A stretch of 64,000 nt of DNA from Diphasiastrum complanatum (GCA_029204225.1 CM055113.1:2915194-2979193), one strand, 5' to 3'. Numbered from the stretch's first letter, positions 37,843 to 48,477 are shown. The notes: a model not told the origin generated them from the letters alone. Translations and numbers: made by a program.

Positions 37843-38547
37843 AGGTTTTTAAATTAAATGTAAGGCCTTGTAAAAGGCAATGTAGGAAGAGAGAATTTAT
37901 TCTCTCATCAATGTACTTGTTTTTAAATCAATCAATATAATGTTTTGGCATCACATCATTTTTGAATGCATACATTGTTAATCCATGAATGCAAATGTAT
38001 AGTCTATTGAAAATGCAATGTATAGTCTATTTAATGCACATCTATGCAATGCAAATGTATCCATTGATGAATTCAATGCAATGTATCTATTTTAGCACAT
38101 GATTTGCATGCTAGAATGCACAATAAAAAGTAATGGAAAGCACAATGGAAGTAATGGAAATAGATAACACATTAAGCTATCAACTAAATATCAAATGAAT
38201 CAAAATAAATGTGAATTTACCTTTACTATTGTATCTCCATTGTTTTGCAATCTTTGCTTTTCCTTTTGCATGCACTTGATCTTTGAATCCTTTGCAATGA
38301 AAGCTCATTTTTCATATCCAAACCTACATCAAAAACAAAAAAGATCTTAAAACTTATGATCACAAAACACATACTATTAACATCCATCAACGAACTAAAA
38401 ATCCTCAACACTATCAATTTTCTCACTCACATTCATCCTCATCTCATTCTCACTCCCATCTATACTCTCTTTTTCTCTCTCTCACACAACACAAAAATAG
38501 AAAGTCTCCTCTAGTTTCGGAGCAAACCACATCTTGGTTCGCGCCAA
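37843..38547. other. 3' flank of the three-exon gene
   Basis: After the stop there is a short inverted repeat (gagagaa-ttta-ttctctc, near 37890-37907) and A+T-rich tcaatcaatataatg sequence that could hold a polyadenylation signal. Further on are repeated words aatgcaatgtat / aatgcaaatgtat (37985-38090). No other gene. Confidence 0.45.
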
Positions 38548-38572
38548 ATGTTTTTTTCTTGGACAAAAAATT

Positions 38573-39052
38573 TTGCGTGGATTATCCACGCGTGGATAAT
38601 CCACGCAAATTTCAGAATAAAAAAAAAATTATCCACGCGGTATCCACGGTCTCAACTCTCTGGATTTTGCGTGGATAAAGCGAATTTCTCGTGGATAATC
38701 CATGTAGTATCCATGCAGTATCCACGCAAAAGTCGAGCCTTTTTTACTTTATTTTTACTATGGCGTGGATTATTCATGCGTGGATTATCCACGCGAAATT
38801 AGAACTCCTATTTCCGGCTCCGGGTGTCAGAGGTTTGCCCGGCTGCTGGTAGTCGGACTTGGCGTGGATAATCTACGCATTTTGAATTTCATGACATCTG
38901 GCCGATCTGTTGCCGGAAAAGACATTTGTGTGGAACATCCACGCGTGGATAATCCACCTCCTTGTATCCACGCGTATATCCACGCCAATCCACGGCTATA
39001 TCCACGCGATATTTTTTTGCCCGCGCGTCCTCCTTTGTATTGTGCGTGGATA
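38573..39052. repeat. Dense cluster of GCGTGGAT/ATCCACGC palindromic motifs
   Basis: At least 15 copies of GTGGAT or ATCCAC, in both orientations, lie within about 480 bp, many joined as the palindrome GCGTGGAT(T)ATCCACGC. Clear sites are near 38574-38606, 38629-38650, 38668-38735, 38763-38793, 38861-38878, 38930-38958, 38966-39010 and 39044. One composite, GTGGAACATCCACG, also occurs at 35872-35885, on the other side of the three-exon gene. Dense bidirectional short motifs are typical of subterminal transposase-binding repeats in CACTA elements. Confidence 0.9.
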
Positions 39053-39269
39053 TTTGCTATATGTGTTCTTGTGTAACAAAATGATGCTTTTAGTTGTGCA
39101 CGGTTCGTCTTGTACAATATGAAGCTATTTTTTGAATGGTATAATTTACAAACGGATGTAGATATTGAAAAGGTAATATTCTATTCATTTGTAGTTCATT
39201 TCATTCTGATTCATATTTTATTACTATCATTGTTTGTATTTTGCTGATTCTCATATTTTGTGATGACAA

Positions 39270-39630
39270 TTCGCTCTTGAGCCGTATACTCCTGATGATG
39301 TATATAGATTTCGACAAGAATTGATCAAAACCTTTGTCCAGTACGGTGGTGTAAGCATTGTACCTGCAATCGAGGGCCCTCAAAAGGAAGCTGCTCCTGT
39401 CTTAATAGCCTTTCAGGTTGTTTAGGATGCAGATCTTATTTTATATGATCAAAAAAAAAATAAAAGTCCTTCCTAATATAGAGGAAGGCAATTTTGTAGC
39501 AGATATTCCTCTTGCCTTAAAAGGCATTGAGGCTCTTCCCGAAATAGAGGAGGACAAGATTATAGAAGGAGCTGTTGCTTTATCAGTTCCTAATACTAAT
39601 ATAGAAAATATTGAAAAATTGATTGAATAG
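39270..39630 (+). pseudogene. Unrecognised exon pair
   Basis: One frame, 39270-39426, reads YTPDDVYRFRQELIKTFVQ and YGGVSIVPAIEGPQKEAAPV and ends in a TAG. After an A-run near 39455 another frame continues (VLPNIEEGNFVADIPLALKG; IEALPEIEEDKIIEGAVAL) to a stop at 39630. The composition is protein-like and the shift falls in a homopolymer, so this may be one eroded exon or two. No family recognised. Confidence 0.35.
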
Positions 39631-39830
39631 AGATCTATTTGTAAAAAGAGAGACATAAAAAAAAAAGATACAATCATTTTACTTGTAAACAATCCGTTTA
39701 TGGGTTTTATTTATTGATATCATAATAGATTTTTACAATCAGCTTGTGTCCATAGTCTAATAATGGAATGCAATTTTTCTATAATGATAAAAAGACATTG
39801 ACATGTAATTGTTGATAGTGAATCTCAATG

Positions 39831-41248
39831 TTATTCCATAAGTTGGATTGTCTCACCAATATTTCTGCGTTTGATCTTGAGCTCATGTCTTTTACGTACC
39901 TGCATAAAACTAATACAAAGTTAGTTAGAATTAGTACAGAGTTTGTATTAGAAAGTTTTGATTGAAACTATTCATAAAAGATCGAGTGTTTATAGTTACT
40001 TACGAATTTACCATTGAAAATGAATCTGAAGTCTGAAAGTACATCATCTTGTAGGAGCAATAGCCGGATGTAGTTTAGACTCGAATCTTCTTCCACCTCA
40101 ACACATGTAAAAATGGCATCATTGTATATAATTTCAATATTTTTTTGTTTTGAATGTCCACTGGCTTCCAAGTCTTGATTGAGTGGCACCCATTTACCTT
40201 TATTGTTTTTCCATCTTTGATAATGGAAGCATAAGCTCAAAATTTGTTTTTCAGTTTGATAACGGAAGCACATGGAAGACATTTTAATTCTGCATTCTAT
40301 TTTTCCATCTGATCTTTTGTCCCAGCCTTCATCCATAAGTTCAGATAATAAACTATTTGATAAATTTTTGCATACAAACATCGTTGGGGTTTTGTGTACA
40401 TTGACACTTGAAAAAAAAATCCACAAATATATTCAAGGAAATAAACCAACTCAATCTGACTGTTTTTTATCACGTGCTCATTTTTAATGAATTTTTTACA
40501 TCATTAAAGATCTTGCAACGAAATGATTCTAAAACTGTAGCATTTGGTGCAATCCATTCATCACTTTCCAAACTAGGTAATGGAATTGGTACTATTTGTC
40601 CAAAATTTTCTTTTGTATCAGGAATGTACATTGATTCATAAAAAAAAGATTCCACTATCAGTTAGATCTTTTGCAGTTCTACCTCGATATTGCAGCTGTC
40701 CAATATCAGTGTGAATAACATCTAACACACCTGCTAAAGGTCCACTCGGCTCTCATTCATTTATGTTGGATGGATATAAATCTGCAAGAGAAAAATGATC
40801 AGATTGGCAAGTTTACTATTAGATATTTATGAATGACAAAAATCAAAGTATCAAAAATATCAATACTCACAATTGTTTTTTTGTGATCTTGACAGTTGAA
40901 TTCTTGCACATTTATCTCTGAATGCATATATACATGTTGGACTAGAATTTCAGAAATAGATTTTCCTCCTGATGATGTTCTGAAATCCAAAATTCTGGCC
41001 TTCCAATAAGATCAAAATGATAGTTTTGACCTTTTCCTTTTTCGAAATGCTCCTCTTGATGATGGATGCATCAAAACCCAAGAGTTTTTTGAATATTTTC
41101 TTGGCACCCATAATCCATTATCATCTGTCTCGTTGAATAGAAGCACAGAGTCGCTTGAGGAGCACAGAGTCGCTTGATGGCGCCATTCGTAATTTGCATG
41201 CAAAAATCTGAAACAATGAACTATGAATCTGAAAATTTGCATAGACAA
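39831..41248 (-). pseudogene. Unrecognised multi-exon gene remnant
   Basis: Minus strand exons can be traced. About 41248-40871 (LLFNETDDNGLWVPRKYSKN; SSGGKSISEILVQHVYMHSE) ends at a GTGAGT donor. About 40781-40472 begins after a TTTCTCTTGCAG acceptor (AGVLDVIHTDIGQLQYRGRT; YIPDTKENFGQIVPIPLPSL). About 40426-40004 (LLSELMDEGWDKRSDGKIEC; RLLLLQDDVLSDFRFIFNGK) ends at GTAAGT. The last exon, 39899-39831, begins after TTTTATGCAG (RKRHELKIKRRNIGE, stop). The last junction keeps phase 0. Stops in exons 1 and 2 and a shift between 40472 and 40426 suggest a pseudogene. The end of the third exon has a ubiquitin-like flavour, nothing stronger. Confidence 0.45.
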
Positions 41249-41660
41249 AAAGCCATGAATCTAAGAAAAATTGTTGGTGAAAATTTGAAACACTGATCTA
41301 TTTGGCGCCACGAATTAACTCTGGTTATCCCTATTAACCATGGTTTGACAATGCATATACATTAATGGTACATCGATTTTCTCATCTCAATCATCTGTCA
41401 TATTCATTTTCAATATTTTTGGGTATCTTCGGACAGTGATGAGCTGGAAGGGCAGGCCTCATCAACCAATAGCATTTCCACATGTTGCCTGACGAAACAA
41501 CAATATATATAAAAAGTTTTTATTTTATTTATATCTGAAAAATTCTACGTTACGTAGAACCCTGAAGCTAAGGTTTCAATTGGTCCACATGGCAACAAAA
41601 ATAAATAAATAAAATAAAAAAAAACATCTTTTTCAAAGGCCCTCATTGGGCTCTAAGTTT
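41249..41660. other. No recognisable gene
   Basis: A+T-rich spacer with no coding signal between the unknown gene remnant and the Copia element. Confidence 0.4.
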
Positions 41661-42617
41661 CTCTAATGGTGGTCAAATGAGAACCCCTTCAACAAAAGGG
41701 ATAGATACTTTATTGTTTTTGTGGATGATTTTTCACAAAAAACACTTGAGATACTCATTTTGGGGGGAAGCCATATTCATGGCTGCATACATACAAAACA
41801 TTTTATCATGCAAGTCGTTGGGGGGTAAGACACCTCAAGAGTTTTGGTCAGGAGAGATTTCTGATGTGTCCCACTTCAGAACCTTTGGATGCCTTGCGCA
41901 TGTTCACATTTCTAATGGAAAGAGGAGCAAATTGGAAGCAAAAAGTATCCCTTGCATATTCTTAGGATACTGCGCGGAAGCAAGGGATATAGGCTATTTG
42001 ATCCCAAGGGGTCACATTGGATTGAAAGCCAAGATGTAGTTTTCGAATGAAGGATGCAATGACTCAATGACACAAATTCTTGGAAAAACAGAGCCAAGCG
42101 AAGGATCACATAAAGTGAGAGACATATTCATTGATTTTGTGCAGGCCAATAAGGCACAATAGGCTAGAAGAATAGAAGAGCATAATGGGAAAAGTGAATA
42201 TGTGCAAGATGAGCAAGGAGAGGATGATGGGGAGATTTTCCAAACACAATTGTGCAAAACTGTGAGGCAATATGGGCTAGATGACAAAATGCAAGACGAT
42301 CTAAAGGAGCCAAACATAAAAACTGCCCCAACCACTGTTACACAGGTCTGTGAGGGAACATAAACCACCAACTCGTTTTGATGAATCAAGTTGGTACATG
42401 GAGGGAGATTCAGAAGGAAATCCATGAGCCCAAGATAGTTAAGGAAGAATGCATGCATGGCAAATGGAAAAAGGAATGGATGGAGGCAATAAAGAGTGAA
42501 TATGATTCAATAATGGAAAACCAAATCTGGATGCTTACTGAGTTACCAAAGGATAGGAGGGCCATAGGGAGCAAATGAGTTTTCAAAAAAAAGTACATGT
42601 CAGATGGAAGAGTGGAA

Positions 42618-42888
42618 CTAGCTTTGTCCCAAGGAGCAAGAACATTGGTAAGATTTATAAGACTACTTGAAGAAATTGGAATCAGCCACAAGTCTGTTTC
42701 AGTTTGGAGTGACAACCAAAGTGCAATGAGAATGGCACAATACCCAAACTTTTGCTCAAGGACAGTCCATATACCTATTAGTTATCACTATGTGAGAGAA
42801 CAGATTGAAAGCAGCTTCATTCGGTTCAAATATTTGCCAACGTCATCAATAGTAGCCGATGTTATGACAAAAACCTTAGCACATGGTC
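42618..42888 (+). repeat. Foreign Copia RNase H segment inside RT
   Basis: Between the RT residues YMSDGRVE and RLVAKGYS, normally adjacent, lie about 271 bp that read as the end of another Copia RNase H: RTLVRFIRLLEEIGISHKSV, VWSDNQSAMRMAQYP, HIPISYHYVREQIES and VADVMTKTLA. It is in sense orientation. It differs clearly from this element's own RNase H near 44.27-44.56 kb. Confidence 0.8.
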
Positions 42889-43077
42889 AAGGCTGGTGGC
42901 AAAGGGCTATTCACAAATGCCAGGGATTGACTTCATAGAAACAATGACCAGTATCAAAAATGACAACAATCAGAAGTGTACTTACTTTGGCTACCCACAA
43001 TGGATTCTTTCTCCACCAAATGGATGTAACTAGTGCATTTCTGAATGGTGAACAAGAGGAAGAAGTTTACAAGTCCC

Positions 43078-43570
43078 AATGTTATGTCCATGTCCTGTAT
43101 AAGGGAATCGAAATAATTTCTGATATGGATAGCCAATCACTCCAGTTGTATTTGATTATTAGTTATGCTACGTCATTCCGGACGTGGTCGTATCAAGTAA
43201 TTAATTATCATATGAGGGCCCAGACCTATAATTGGACATACGAGCACATGCATAGTGAATGACTACTTTAATACAAGAGTAGGAGGTCAATAGCTCAATT
43301 TAGGTTGCATGGGGATACTAGGGGGAATGTTCTCTCTCTCTTGGAGAGAATAAATCCTATGGAAATTCGCCCATCTCCCTATTTTGAATTGTGATTCTTG
43401 AACCAGTTTCTCCTCTCCTCTCTTGTGTTCTTCACTGTGGCTTGGGGGTGGATTGGTTAGGGTATTCACTAGCTTCTCCATAATGGTTGGGTGGTTCATG
43501 CATTACAGGTGTCCTTTTGGTTTCCATGTGACAGGAATCTTGAAGATCTTCACTTCGTGATTCTAATACC
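43078..43570. repeat. LTR-like insertion inside RT
   Basis: RT continuity is broken between EEEVYKSQ and QPEGFVQD by about 490 bp. Part of the insert (gctacgtcattccggacgtgg ... catatgagggcccagacctataattggacata) closely matches 45363-45440. Both copies hold catatgagggcc(c/t)agacctataatt. I infer a solo LTR or part of one; its exact ends are unclear. Confidence 0.55.
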
Positions 43571-44601
43571 CAGCCTGAAGGTTTTGTTCAAGATGGCAAA
43601 GAAGATAAAGTATGTAAGCTCCAAAGGGCAATATACGAATTGAAGCAATCTTCTAGAGCCTGGTATTGCAAGATAGATGCATTCCTTCAACATGAAGGGC
43701 TGGAGAGAAGTGCATAAGATCCAAGCATGTACATAAAGCATACAAAAGATGAAACTCTCATTGTTTTGATATATGTGGATGACATCCTTTTGGCTTGTAG
43801 TTTAGATCACTGGATGGCCAGAGTAAAGAAGAAGTTGAGTAGCTCCTTCAAGATGAAGGACTTGGGAGAAATCCATTTTTTTTTTTGAGTTTAAGATGAG
43901 TGAATGATGTGAATAAAAAATTATCCAAAAAAATGTGCCCAAAAGATGATGAAGAAAGGATTAGAATGGAAAATATGCCATATTGGGAATTGTTAGGCAG
44001 CCTAATGTATGTAATGGTCACAACAAGGGTGGAATTGGCCTTTGCCATTGGTTTGCTTAGTCAATTTGCAGAGAATTCTAGGATTGAGCATTGGATAGCC
44101 TTGAAACAAGTGCTCAGGTATGTAAAGGGAACTCTTGACCTGAGCATCAAGTACAATGGGAACTTTGGCAAGCTTAGTATGATGGGATATTCGGATGCTG
44201 ACAGGGGAGGAAATATGGATAGTAGAAAGCTGAAGGAGTAATCAGCTAGAGTAGCAAGCGACAAACATGTGTGGCACTATCTAGCACTGAGGCGGAATAT
44301 GTAGCACTAACGGAATTGGCCAAGGAAGCAATTTGGTTGAAGAAGCTGATGGATGAACTACAGCCAGGAATACAAGACAACATTACAATAATGGCTGATA
44401 ACCAGCATTGCACTTTCCCATAATATAGTTCATCATAAGAGGACCAAGCATATTGCTATTCGACACCATTTCATAAGACAAGTAGTAGAGAACAATGATG
44501 TAGTACTAAAATACTGCCCATCAAAAGAGATGTGATATATTAACTAAAGGACTGAGTAGAGAAAAGCATTGGAAGTTAATAAATTTAATGGGGATAAGTA
44601 A

Positions 44602-45470
44602 TGGGTGATGTTACATACCTATGTAACTAGCAATACTTCAGACCCCTATTGGTCCATTTAGTGTTGGGGGCTAAATGGCAAGTTACCCTTAGTATAAAGG
44701 GTATGTGCCTTTGGATAAGGATAGGTAAGTGACTATACCTTGGTCGGAGGTATGAAGTCACGTGACCCTTGGATAAGGGATACTCTTAGGATTAAGGGTA
44801 GGTGCCTTAGATTAAGGTGCTAGTGTCCTTGGTTAAAGGCAGGTAGGTGTCTGCCTTGGATGGAGGTATGGAACCTAGAGAGGTGTTAGAAAGTTATTGG
44901 ATGATTATTTTTCTAAACCTTGGGCCTCAACCTTGAACCATATCACTTTAATAGTCTAGGACCAAAGTATACATGCACAACTTGGGCATTGAGACTTAGT
45001 AGGAGGGCGCACTTCCAATGGATCCAATGAGTTGCCAACTCTCACAAGAAAGGCATTCAAAGAGTCATAGGTTATGGAAGGAGTCTCTTGACTTTCCATA
45101 AGCCTATGGAGGTTCTTTAACTCCCCTAGGCTTCTCTCTCTCACACTAGATGGGCATGGAACTCCATAGTGCACCAGAGGGGTCCATGGGCCATCTATCT
45201 GTAGATGTATGGAAATATTGTATGCTTACATGGGCACGTGCATAGATAAGACAAGGCTATTTCTTCTTGGTGAAAACTCATCCTACTCCCACTCTCATTG
45301 TGAGTTTTCATTGCCAAGTTACTCTCTACATCCTATTCTCTAGCATGGGGGAGATGCTATTATGCCTCGTCATTCCGAGCTTGGCCTGTAAAGTAATTAA
45401 TAATCATATGAGGGCCTAGACCTATAATTCGACATAGGAGCAGTAGTCATTAGAGGAGTTTTTTATTCCA
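44602..45470 (+). repeat. Probable 3' LTR/UTR complex of the Copia element
   Basis: After the RNase H stop the sequence reads ttaatggggataagtaa, PPT-like, then TGTTACATACCTATGTAAC, a possible LTR start. Several ccttggataagg / aggtaggtg words repeat at 44690-44850. A second PPT-like string, catgggggagatgc, at 45343-45357 precedes the segment shared with the insertion at 43.1 kb. The order suggests nested or duplicated LTRs that I cannot resolve. Confidence 0.4.
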
Positions 45471-46056
45471 AAAGGGCCGTATAAGAAATCATGCCTTAGT
45501 AAGAGAATGTTAGAGAGAGAATGATAAAATGACCAAAAAAATTTCTCGCTTTCTTAGTTCCCGGTGCTGCCCGCCGTCTAAGTTGTGTGGCTGGCTCATT
45601 TTTTGAAGTATATTAATAGTGCGCATGAAATAAAGCATGCTGCCAAGAAACAAAGCATGCGCCACAAGCGGGAGAAAATTTCCTCCAAAATTTCATGTGT
45701 AAAGAATCGAAGTTTTATAAAAATAGAACCTCTAGCCTTTTAGATTTCTCCTGTCATGTTGTCACACTAATTTACATGTCAGCTTGTCGAATACTTGCGA
45801 GTCGTCTTGAAAATGACTTTGAGGAGCTTTGTAAGGAAGTTTTAGCAATGTGGGCTCCTTTTGCAGCTTTTTATTGATGTTATATGTCTTGTTCTTGTAG
45901 AAGCTGTGATTGCTTTTCACAGAGTTCAGGTTTATTGTTATTCTACTCTCTTTTAGATTAATCAATATTGTTGTAGATAATGTACTGATGTTTCCAGCTT
46001 CTTGGTTGAGTAAGATGTTCCCACTGTTATTTGAATAACCACCCATTTTCGTAGAA
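45471..46056. other. No recognisable gene
   Basis: Spacer between the Copia 3' region and the foldback cluster. Only short frames on both strands; no motif recognised. Confidence 0.4.
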
Positions 46057-46113
46057 TTAAGGGTTTGGAAGACAAGGCTTAACCTTGTAGAGGTTCAAAT
46101 CCTCTTCCCTTAA
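46057..46113 (+). other. tRNA-like three-stem fold without a D arm
   Basis: TTAAGGG (46057-46063) pairs with CCCTTAA (46107-46113). ACAAG/CTTGT (46072-46076 with 46084-46088) closes a 7-base loop, GCTTAAC. AGAGG/CCTCT (46089-46093 with 46101-46105) closes a 7-base loop, TTCAAAT, with a near-consensus B box (GGTTCAAATCC). All stems are perfect, but there is no D arm, no variable loop and the loop lacks T33. It may be a tRNA-derived relic such as a SINE head. Confidence 0.35.
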
Positions 46114-46264
46114 ACTATTAAAATAAGGGAGAACTTGAAGTTGGGTCTGAATTTTGCTTTTATGTTTTTTCAAATTTGAAAATGCAAATTAAAAAGAACT
46201 CAATTATGAAATGAAAATGCAAGCTCTTAATTTTTATAGAATCATAAGCAAGATACAAACATTC

Positions 46265-47015
46265 CATCATATTCTATGCAAAGAGTAGATCAATTTTGCT
46301 TTTGGCCTCATCTCTATAAGAGTTCAAATAAGAAAGTTATGGTAGATCAAAGATTTATAGTACAAGATAAGCTTTTGATGACGCGACACTTGATTATGTG
46401 GAACATCTCCACCATGCGAGGATCTGCATTTTGGTAAAAAAAAAAAAAAAAAACCTTGTCTATTCTTGCGTCATGGCAATATGCCACTTCATCATATTCT
46501 ACGCAAAGAGTAGATCAATTTTGCTTTTGACCTCATCTCTATTAGAGTTCAGATAAGAAAGTTATGGTAGATCAAAGATTTATAGTACAAGATAAAAATT
46601 TGATGATGTGGCATTTATATTATTTGATGATGTGGCATTTGATGATGTGGAATATCCCCACCACGCGAGGATCTACATTCTGGTAAAAAAAAACTTGTCT
46701 ATTCTCACGTCATGGCGATATGCCACAACATCAAAATCTATGATTAGCCATAACTTCCTTATTTGAACTCGGATGGAGATGAAGTAAAAAGACAAAATAA
46801 TCTACTCTTTGCGTAGAATCCATTGGAATATCTCCACCATGCAAGGATCTGCATTCTGGTAAAAAAAACCTGGTCTATTCTAGCGTCATGGCGATATGCC
46901 ACATCATCAAAATCTTTGATTAGCCATAACTTTCTTATTTGAACTCGGATGGAGATGAGGTAAAAAGCAAAAATGATCTACTCTTTGCGTAGAATACATT
47001 GGAATGATCACATCT
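46265..47015. repeat. Foldback cluster of direct and inverted copies
   Basis: A ~95 bp block (catattctatgcaaagagtag ... cataactttcttatttgaac in the other direction) occurs four times. Copies at 46268-46350 and 46495-46580 are in one orientation; copies at 46735-46825 and 46915-47010 are reversed. A separate block (ccaccatgcgaggatctgca ... gtcatggcgatatgccac) occurs three times, all in the same direction (about 46410-46485, 46660-46725, 46835-46905). The outer blocks could pair into a long hairpin. Confidence 0.9.
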
Positions 47016-47470
47016 TGATTATGATTATATAAAAATATCAAAAATGTGTAGAAAATCTATTGTTGTTCTACTCATCTGTAGTTTAATGGCTGATGTTGTT
47101 GTAGATGATGTTTTGCAACTTCTTATAGGTTGGCCCTCTGTAAAACATGTAAGTTTGTTTAACTATGCTTTGCTCAAAATATATTATGACTAACCATAAG
47201 TTTTAAGAGTCGGGCAGTTAGGAGTCTTGCGGGCAGCAAGTATTGTCAAATCACAATTCCAGACCCTACCCAGCGGGAGTTTCGAAATGTTCAAAATATT
47301 ACCAAAAAACTCCAAATTTTTTCAGACCGACAAACAACGTTATGTTCCTTCACAGGTGTAAAAACTTTATTGGGCCACATGTGCATTGAATAGTTGAATA
47401 GTCAATAAAAGCATCTTGACAAACAGTCCTTTTGGTGCTTGGAACTCCTCTAATGAAGGCGCCCATTGGG
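47016..47470. other. No recognisable gene
   Basis: Spacer with a G run (12 G, then AGT, then GGGGGAGA) at its right edge, 47467-47490, that could be the remnant of a polypurine tract before the LTR-like segment that follows. Confidence 0.4.
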
Positions 47471-47489
47471 GGGGGGGGGAGTGGGGGAG

Positions 47490-47891
47490 ATCTCTCTTGC
47501 TTGTTTTGCTTATGCTCTAGTGTTGCTACTAGTGTGTAGAGTACTTTCTTGTGTGTAGTATGCTTAGGGTTTGAGTATGCTATAGTTTGTTATGGTATGC
47601 TTGTGATTTGTTTATGGTTAGCAAGGGGGTGCTAGATAGGTCTTGCTTGGAGCTTGGATCTTAGCTATGGTTGGGTTGTGAATACTTGAGGCCAACTTGT
47701 TATCTATCTTTGTGTTTAAGAGTAGGGACACAGGTGGAGGAGAGATCCTTGGAGGCTTGTAGATCCTTACTTGCAGGTGGAGGCATCCTAGCTTGGAGTT
47801 GGGGAGCATCTTGGAGCTTGCAAGTTGCTTGGAGGACATTTGGAGGCTCTACTTTGGATTTGGAGGACTTTCTCACCTCTACTTGTAAAAG
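47490..47891 (+). repeat. LTR-like segment ending at a primer site
   Basis: It is bounded on the left by a long purine tract and on the right by the primer site at 47892. It holds local repeats (ggaggcttgtagatcctt / cttggagcttgg) and no coding region. The precise LTR ends (TG...CA) are not visible, so the call rests mainly on the primer site. Confidence 0.45.
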
Positions 47892-47903
47892 TGGTATCAA
47901 AGC
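47892..47903 (+). other. Primer-binding site (initiator-Met type)
   Basis: TGGTATCAAAGC on the plus strand, identical to the sites at 31186 (minus) and 49369. The downstream internal region is lost within about 60 bp. Confidence 0.8.
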
Positions 47904-48152
47904 TAGACAAAGGATGGTAACCTTACTAACCTTCTTCAAGTTCTATTAAGATCTATATATACTGAAACTAATTGGGTTTCCAGGTAGCTCATGTTGCCCG
48001 CTCGGGAAGGGCATTGTGACCTGCTCGGAAACCCTCCTTTTTTAAAATGTTTTGAATTGAAACAAGCGTGCGAGAGAGAGAGGGAGAGAGAGTTAGCGTT
48101 GGGTGAGAGAAGAAGAGCGAGTGAGCCAGGTAGGCATGCTTGCAAGAAAGAA

Positions 48153-48308
48153 ATGTTAAGAGAGTTCGCCACGTTATTATTCAAACAGATGCAAGATGCT
48201 CAATGGGCTGGAAATCACCAACAAGTAGAAGTTCTTGTCCGTGAAATGAAAGATGCAGGTATTCAACCTACAAAAGAGACAGGTGCTTCATTTGGAAGAT
48301 ACATCTGA
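48153..48308 (+). pseudogene. Possible PPR-like fragment
   Basis: A short frame reads FATLLFKQMQDAQWAGNHQQ then VEVLVREMKDAGIQPT. The REMKDAGIQPT part resembles the end of a pentatricopeptide motif (eMk.aGi.Pd). Only one partial motif is present, preceded by an AG-rich low-complexity stretch, and the Copia LTR cuts in at 48478. Low confidence. Confidence 0.25.
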
Positions 48309-48477
48309 TCGTGCATCGCCACAACAAACAACAACAAATACAAATGCGCCTTTGGTGATGTGGAGTAGCTATAGGAAACTAGAGGAATTTGCTACTTTTC
48401 TGAATCTCCAAGATCTTGGAAACACGATCTGATGCTTGATTTTCTCGGCTTGCCATTTGTTCTGAACTTGTTGGTTC

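Larger units (their letters stand above)
41677..44590 (+). pseudogene. Ty1/Copia integrase-RT-RNase H remnant with two insertions
   Basis: The integrase C-terminus (FWGEAIFMAAYIQNIL; TPQEFWSG; FRTFGCLAHVHI; CIFLGYCAEA) is followed by RT start motifs (KWKKEWMEAIKSEYDSIMEN; NQIWMLTELPKDRRAIGSK). RT then breaks at about 42617, resumes at about 42889 (RLVAKGYSQMPGIDF), runs through HQMDVTSAFLNGEQEEEVY, breaks again at about 43078 and resumes at about 43570 (QPEGFVQDGKEDKVCKLQRA; VLIYVDDILLACS; MKDLGEIHF). RNase H follows (GSLMYVMVTTRVELAFAIGL; YVKGTLDLSIKYNG; SSTEAEYVALTELAKEAIWL). A TAG, several shifts and the two insertions inactivate it. The YVDD box survives. Confidence 0.9.

Noticed and set aside
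38573-39052. TTATCCACG words resembling bacterial DnaA boxes (replication origin)
   Set aside because: The window is plant nuclear DNA by every other sign; the words are part of a palindromic GTGGAT/ATCCAC cluster.
39418-39630. Plastid- or mitochondrion-derived insert
   Set aside because: The sequence is A+T-rich, but I could match no organelle gene to it.
47467-47490. G-quadruplex
   Set aside because: It has a 12-G run and one 5-G run only; a remnant purine tract next to an LTR-like segment explains it better.
48153-48308. A full pentatricopeptide-repeat gene
   Set aside because: Only one partial motif is present, so it is listed as a low-confidence fragment.
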